This document shows positions 60,695-64,000 of a DNA stretch of 64,000 bases, piece after piece. Both the position numbers and the translations under genes were made by a program. The notes under the pieces are model-generated. The model was not told the DNA's origin. It did no database searches and saw nothing but the letters and a program-made list of their open reading frames with translations. The stretch is taken from NCBI RefSeq assembly GCF_900110425.1, contig NZ_FODS01000002.1:186001-250000 (forward strand), in the 5' to 3' direction. This stretch comes from Salinihabitans flavidus. Lineage in GTDB: Bacteria > Pseudomonadota > Alphaproteobacteria > Rhodobacterales > Rhodobacteraceae. Positions within the stretch are counted from its first letter, which is position 1. Each line of letters begins with the position of its first letter.

Positions 60695-61369
60695 GTGACC
60701 TATCCTGCGGCCTGGGGGATATTTCACAGCAACGACATCGGGGGCCACGCCATCACCGACCTGCCGTCAATAGACGACTGCTACCGCAACCGGGACTTTG
60801 CCGCGCTGGCGTTCACCCATGCGCCGGTGGGCCTCGTGGTGACAGAGAACCGCGTGATCCGGGACTGCAACAACACCTTCGCCGCGATGTTTCGCTATGA
60901 ACGCGGCGAGCTGCGCGACCGGCTGTTCGATTTTCTCTACCCCTCCGAAGAGGAGTTCGTGAACATCCGCAGCCGCGGCGACAAGGTGCTGAGCCAGAGC
61001 CTGCCCTACTGGGATGAGCGGGTGATGAGGCGCAACGGCGGGGATCTGTTCTGGGTGAGAGTGCGCGGCCATACCTTCACCCCGGAGACGCCGCTCATGC
61101 GCGCGGTCTGGAGCTTCGCGGACCTGTCGGAAACCCGCCCCTACCAGCCGCTCACCCGGCGCGAGCGAGAGGTTTTCTCGCTGCTGGGCGAGGGCAAGAC
61201 CTCCAAGGAAATCGCCCTGTCGCTGGAGATGTCCTATCGCACGGTGGAGGTGCATCGCGCCAAGCTGCTGAAGAAATTCGGCGTGTCGAACACCGCGGGC
61301 CTGTTCCAGTCCCTCGGCGCGATCGGCGGCGATCATGTGATCAACGCCAGCCGGATGACGGCGGGTTAG
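60695..61369 (+). CDS. PAS-LuxR transcriptional regulator
   Basis: This protein (about 224 residues from the GTG at 60695) has a PAS domain (residues about 40-150: FTHAPVGLVVTENRVIRDCNNTFAAMF) and a C-terminal LuxR-type helix-turn-helix (LTRREREVFSLLGEGKTSKEIALSLEMSYRTVEVHRAKLLKKFG). It probably senses a small ligand or redox state and regulates genes directly. No ATG lies in frame before the PAS domain. GTG 60695 and TTG 60671 are the available starts and lack good ribosome-binding sites, so the true start is uncertain. Confidence 0.8.
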   Translation: MTYPAAWGIFHSNDIGGHAITDLPSIDDCYRNRDFAALAFTHAPVGLVVTENRVIRDCNNTFAAMFRYERGELRDRLFDFLYPSEEEFVNIRSRGDKVLSQSLPYWDERVMRRNGGDLFWVRVRGHTFTPETPLMRAVWSFADLSETRPYQPLTRREREVFSLLGEGKTSKEIALSLEMSYRTVEVHRAKLLKKFGVSNTAGLFQSLGAIGGDHVINASRMTAG

Positions 61370-61387
61370 GGCGCGCGCCTCGAGCCC

Positions 61388-61855
61388 TCAATCGGGCTCC
61401 ACCTCCGGCAGGGGCGGCAGTTTGGGATCGCGATAGGCTTGCAGGCGGCGCGCGGCATGGGTGGCGAATTTCCGGATCATCACCTTGCGCCGCGCCGCCG
61501 GAAGCCGGCCCTCGGGTGCCATGCGCAAGATCTCCGCGTCATGGGAATCGGCGACAATCAACCCGGTCTCATCGGGCAGCATCTCAGCCGGGAACGCCTC
61601 ATCCACCGCCCAAAAGAAGCGGTCGCACCAGTCGAGATACCCGCTCCACTTGCGGTCCGACAGGTAATCGGTCCGACTCGATTTGCATTCGATCACCCAA
61701 AGCTCCCCCTTGGGGCCAAGCGCCATGACATCCACGCGCAGCCCGCGCACCGGCACGAACTCCTCCACCGAGACGAATCCGTGACTGCGCAGATGGCGGC
61801 AGACCCCGCGCGCGAGCAACTGCCCCGGCTGCAATTCCTGATCTGGTCGTATCAT
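61388..61855 (-). CDS. mmcB: MmcB-family DNA repair putative endonuclease
   Basis: This 155-residue protein matches MmcB, a PD-(D/E)XK nuclease-fold protein first linked to mitomycin C resistance in Caulobacter. Catalytic-fold segments are RVDVMALGPKGELWVIECKSSRTDYLSDRKW (D...ExK) and YLDWCDRFFWAVDEAFP. Immediately upstream is a GTTC-N7-GTTC box, so it is probably induced by DNA damage through LexA. It converges with the PAS-LuxR gene. Confidence 0.9.
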   Translation of the reverse strand: MIRPDQELQPGQLLARGVCRHLRSHGFVSVEEFVPVRGLRVDVMALGPKGELWVIECKSSRTDYLSDRKWSGYLDWCDRFFWAVDEAFPAEMLPDETGLIVADSHDAEILRMAPEGRLPAARRKVMIRKFATHAARRLQAYRDPKLPPLPEVEPD

Positions 61856-61866
61856 CGCACAATCAT

Positions 61867-61881
61867 GAACATAAGGTGAAC
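61867..61881 (-). promoter_or_regulatory. LexA (SOS) box upstream of mmcB
   Basis: On the minus strand GTTC-ACCTTAT-GTTC matches the alphaproteobacterial LexA site GTTC-N7-GTTC exactly. It ends 11 bases upstream of the mmcB ATG, where it would overlap the promoter or start region. The 268 bases from 61882 to 62149 show no convincing gene; two overlapping open frames there lack ribosome-binding sites and domain-like sequence. Confidence 0.85.
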
Positions 61882-62149
61882 GAACATCAAGGGGCAGGAC
61901 GACGGGATCATTTGCGAAATTTCGATCGCCCCCTTGCCGCCGGCCCTCTTGGAGCCTATCTCAGGCAGTGGCGGGTTCTGCCCCTCTCGTTACACGGTTG
62001 CATTCCGGTGGCCTTAAGCAATTCCGAGGGAGCTGGCTCTGGTCAGATCGTGGTCTGGCTACCTGGTGCCCACCTGTACACACAGGTCCTCGGGAATGAG
62101 ATAACCATACGGTCGCGTGCGGGCCCGCCACTTCCCGCAAATTACCGCC

Positions 62150-62458
62150 TCAGCTTCGGCGTTCTTCGGCGCGCACCGGAACGGGTTCCGCCAGAAGGAC
62201 CGGCTCGGGCGCGCGGCGTCCGCCGCCGCCATCCTCATCGCGGCCCATCCGCATGATGGATATGGAAAATTGCACCCCGGCAAACACGATACCGTTGAAC
62301 ACCCAGAGCATCACGACAGCGATCATGCCGCCGGAGGTATGCGTCACCAGATGCCACAGGTTCGCCACATCGAGCCACAGAAGCAGACCCACGAAAACCG
62401 CGCTCAGGCCGAAGCCGACAAGCACCTGCTGGATGTAGAGTTTCACGAGACGGGGCAT
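62150..62458 (-). CDS. Small membrane protein, 102 residues
   Basis: The ATG at 62458 is preceded by AAGAGGAG at good spacing. Two hydrophobic helices (about residues 6-28 and 42-65) are followed by a charged C-terminal tail rich in arginine, glutamate and glycine (RMGRDEDGGGGRR). I do not recognise a named family. The strong ribosome-binding site and helix pattern argue that it is a real inner-membrane protein. It lies downstream of nusB on the same strand, 111 bp away. Confidence 0.75.
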   Translation of the reverse strand: MPRLVKLYIQQVLVGFGLSAVFVGLLLWLDVANLWHLVTHTSGGMIAVVMLWVFNGIVFAGVQFSISIMRMGRDEDGGGGRRAPEPVLLAEPVPVRAEERRS

Positions 62459-62569
62459 GGCAAGGCTCCTCTTTCCGGTTACCGACAGAGTTATGCCGAA
62501 TCGCGCATATGACAAGGGGCGCGCCGCCCCTGCGGCGAAAAGCTGCGCATGACTTGCTGACACGCAGCT

Positions 62570-63055
62570 TCAGAACGCCTCGGGCCGGGCCTCGCGCGCC
62601 ATGTGATCGAGCACCGCATTGACGAATTTCGATTCCCGCCCCTCGGGAAAGAACGCCTCGGTGAGCGCGACATATTCGGTGATCACCACTTTCGGCGGCG
62701 TTGCCGTGTCGCGCAATTCCGCCCCGGCGGCGCGAAACAGGGCGCGCAGCGTCGGATCGATGCGCGCGATCGGCCATTTCGCCACCAACGCCCTGTCGGT
62801 CAACTGGTCGATGGACGCCTGATAATTCACCGCCTCCGCGATCACGTCCCTGAAATGGGCCGCGTCGCCTTCCTGCATCTCGTGGCTGTCGAACCGCTCT
62901 CCGAAACGGTGATCGAGAAACTCCCGCTCCACCTGATCGACGGTCTGGCCGGAATGTTCCATCTGGAACAGCGCCTGCACTGCATAAAGCCGCGCGGCGC
63001 TTCTCATCTTGCGTTTCTGGTTGCCCGAAACCGGGCCGGTGTCGTCAGTGCTCAT
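62570..63055 (-). CDS. nusB: Transcription antitermination/termination factor NusB
   Basis: NusB with NusE binds boxA RNA for rRNA antitermination. The 161-residue protein has the family segments RSAARLYAVQALFQMEHSG, IARIDPTLRALFRAAGAEL and KVVITEYVALTEAFFPEGRESKFVNAVLD. The start overlaps the ribH stop (ATGA), the usual ribH-nusB coupling. Confidence 0.97.
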   Translation of the reverse strand: MSTDDTGPVSGNQKRKMRSAARLYAVQALFQMEHSGQTVDQVEREFLDHRFGERFDSHEMQEGDAAHFRDVIAEAVNYQASIDQLTDRALVAKWPIARIDPTLRALFRAAGAELRDTATPPKVVITEYVALTEAFFPEGRESKFVNAVLDHMAREARPEAF

Positions 63056-63603
63056 GCAACGGGATCGCCTTTGTTGTCCCCCGCGATGCGGATCTCCTCG
63101 GCGTCGGGTAGAAAACCGACACCCTTGCGCGGGCCGCCCCATTTGCGCGAAAGCGCGACCAGATGCAAGGCGGCTGCGGCCGCGCCGCCGCCTTTGTTCT
63201 GATCCTGCGGATCGGCGCGCACCTCGGCCTGCGCGCGGTTTTCGACCGTGAGGATGCCATTGCCGATGCACAGCCCTTGAAGCCCCATGAGTTGCAGCGC
63301 GCGGCTGGAATCGTTGCACACGGTCTCGTAGTGCGTGGTCTCCCCCCGGATCACGCAGCCGAGCGCCACGTAGCCGTCGAAATTCGACCGGCGGTCCGCG
63401 ATCCCGATGGCCGTCGGCACCTCGAGCGCGCCGGGCACCTCCACGATCTCATGGGTGGCGCCGCACGCGTCGATCTCGGCCTCGGCGCCTTTGATCAGAT
63501 TGTCGGCAATGTCCCGGTAAAACGGCGCCACGACGATCAGCAGCTTCACAGGCTTGTCGAACGCGGGGCGCGGCAGGGTGTAATGCGTTTCTTGTCCGGC
63601 CAT
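63052..63603 (-). CDS. ribH: 6,7-dimethyl-8-ribityllumazine synthase
   Basis: RibH condenses 5-amino-6-ribitylaminouracil with dihydroxybutanone phosphate, the penultimate step of riboflavin synthesis. The 183-residue protein has VAPFYRDIADNLIKGAE, VPGALEVPTAI, VALGCVIRGETTHYETVCNDSSRALQ (active-site histidine) and GILTVENRAQA. It is longer than the typical 155 residues because of an N-terminal extension and a charged C-terminal tail (about 30 residues). It lies between ribB and nusB. Confidence 0.96.
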   Translation of the reverse strand: MAGQETHYTLPRPAFDKPVKLLIVVAPFYRDIADNLIKGAEAEIDACGATHEIVEVPGALEVPTAIGIADRRSNFDGYVALGCVIRGETTHYETVCNDSSRALQLMGLQGLCIGNGILTVENRAQAEVRADPQDQNKGGGAAAAALHLVALSRKWGGPRKGVGFLPDAEEIRIAGDNKGDPVA

Positions 63604-63605
63604 GG

Positions 63606-64000
63606 TCAGCCCTCCGAAAGAATGGGGCGCGTGCCGGTGATGGACAGTCCGAAGCCGTCCAGTCCGACATAGCGCGTGCGCGGCGAATCGGTGAGCAGGA
63701 TCAACTCCTGCAAGCCCATCTCGTTGAGGATCTGCGCCCCGAGGCCGATCTGCTTGACCGTGCGGGGCCCCTCGTCCTCGGTGGCATAAAGCGCGTGGCG
63801 CGGCTCGCGGAACAGGCAGACGACTCCGCGCCCCTCCTGCGCGATGATCTCCATCGCGCGCGGCAATTCGCGCGCGGGCTTGGGGCCAAGGCCAAGGATG
63901 TCGGACGCCTCATGCAGCGCATGGGTGCGGATCAGAACCGGCTCCGGCGTGGAAATGTCGCCCTTGATCAGCACCACATGCTCCACTCCGTGGGTCTGGT
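63606..64000 (-). CDS. ribB: 3,4-dihydroxy-2-butanone-4-phosphate synthase (RibB), C-terminal GTP-cyclohydrolase-II-like domain, partial
   Basis: The frame runs off the right edge of the window, so only the last 131 or so residues are seen. They match the GTP cyclohydrolase II-like domain fused to RibB in RibBA proteins: HGVEHVVLIKGDIS, REPRHALYATEDEGPRTVKQIGLGAQILNEMG, and LTDSPRTRYVGLDGFGLSITG. The zinc-binding segment with three cysteines found in active cyclohydrolase II is replaced by PVLIRTHALHEASDILGLG, which has no cysteine. The domain is probably non-catalytic, so RibA activity must be encoded elsewhere. Confidence 0.88.
   Translation of the reverse strand, partial: QTHGVEHVVLIKGDISTPEPVLIRTHALHEASDILGLGPKPARELPRAMEIIAQEGRGVVCLFREPRHALYATEDEGPRTVKQIGLGAQILNEMGLQELILLTDSPRTRYVGLDGFGLSITGTRPILSEG

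Noticed and set aside
61876-62256. 126-codon open frame on the plus strand
   Set aside because: It starts inside the LexA box region, has no ribosome-binding site, runs into the complement of the small membrane protein gene, and shows no recognisable sequence.

Overview
This 64 kb window is GC-rich chromosomal DNA from an alphaproteobacterium. It most likely belongs to the Rhodobacterales (Roseobacter/Paracoccaceae group). The main clues are an RpoE-ChrR pair next to a photolyase operon, a MmcB gene behind a GTTC-N7-GTTC LexA box, a RibB protein with a degenerate GTP-cyclohydrolase-like tail, a double-length betaine/TMAO-type permease, and densely packed genes with many ATGA stop/start overlaps. 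I see no phage genes, insertion sequences, rRNA operon or CRISPR array. There is one tRNA, Leu(TAA).

Layout. 1-0.9 kb: the end of a FAD oxidoreductase gene and a RidA-like gene. 0.9-2.9 kb: nadA and nadC for quinolinate synthesis, with no nadB between them. 3.0-7.0 kb: a signalling module made of a LuxR-type response regulator, a periplasmic molybdopterin-domain protein and a hybrid histidine kinase. 7.1-14.9 kb: rpoE-chrR, and divergently from it a seven-gene translationally coupled operon ending in the photolyase gene phr. Two back-to-back sigma-E-type promoters explain this arrangement. 15-25 kb: gap, gnd, a DUF4175 protein, lysA, a Tat-exported metallo-beta-lactamase-fold protein, a 2OG-Fe(II) oxygenase and a PfkB kinase. 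25-31.7 kb: nadE, a MORN-repeat protein, an SDR, leuA behind a leucine-rich leader peptide, and rlmJ. 31.8-37.5 kb: the rod-shape operon mreBCD-mrdA-mrdB. 37.6-41.5 kb: a GhrA-type reductase, an SseB/uracil-glycosylase-family pair, and an ArsR regulator with a permease. 41.7-46.3 kb: surface polysaccharide genes (KpsT- and KpsE-like, kdsA, a phosphomannomutase). 46.4-56.8 kb: an accessory-looking cluster for a quaternary-amine-like compound, with a BetI-like regulator, a membrane di-iron desaturase/hydroxylase, an iron-type alcohol dehydrogenase, a metallo-hydrolase, an X-V-W type ABC importer, an amidase and a sulfotransferase-like protein. 56.8-64 kb: an SMR efflux protein, tRNA-Leu, xseA, purD, a PAS-LuxR regulator, mmcB, a small membrane protein, and nusB-ribH-ribB (partial).

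Most noteworthy. Four copies of an 80-bp intergenic element recur across the window. Each has four TACCGAC-like motifs at an exact 11-bp period, then GTTAAC, then TGATTCG. Every copy lies just past the 3' end of a protein gene, with its GTTAAC side facing the stop codon. In two copies GTTAAC is shifted by exactly 11 bp. I do not recognise this family. Other strong observations are the symmetric divergent sigma-E promoters, an apparently leaderless leuA leader peptide, a MORN protein built from a 621-bp tandem duplication of nine repeats, and a shared candidate operator linking the two divergent halves of the quaternary-amine cluster.

All assignments come from reading the sequence and from recalled family knowledge. 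No database search was run.
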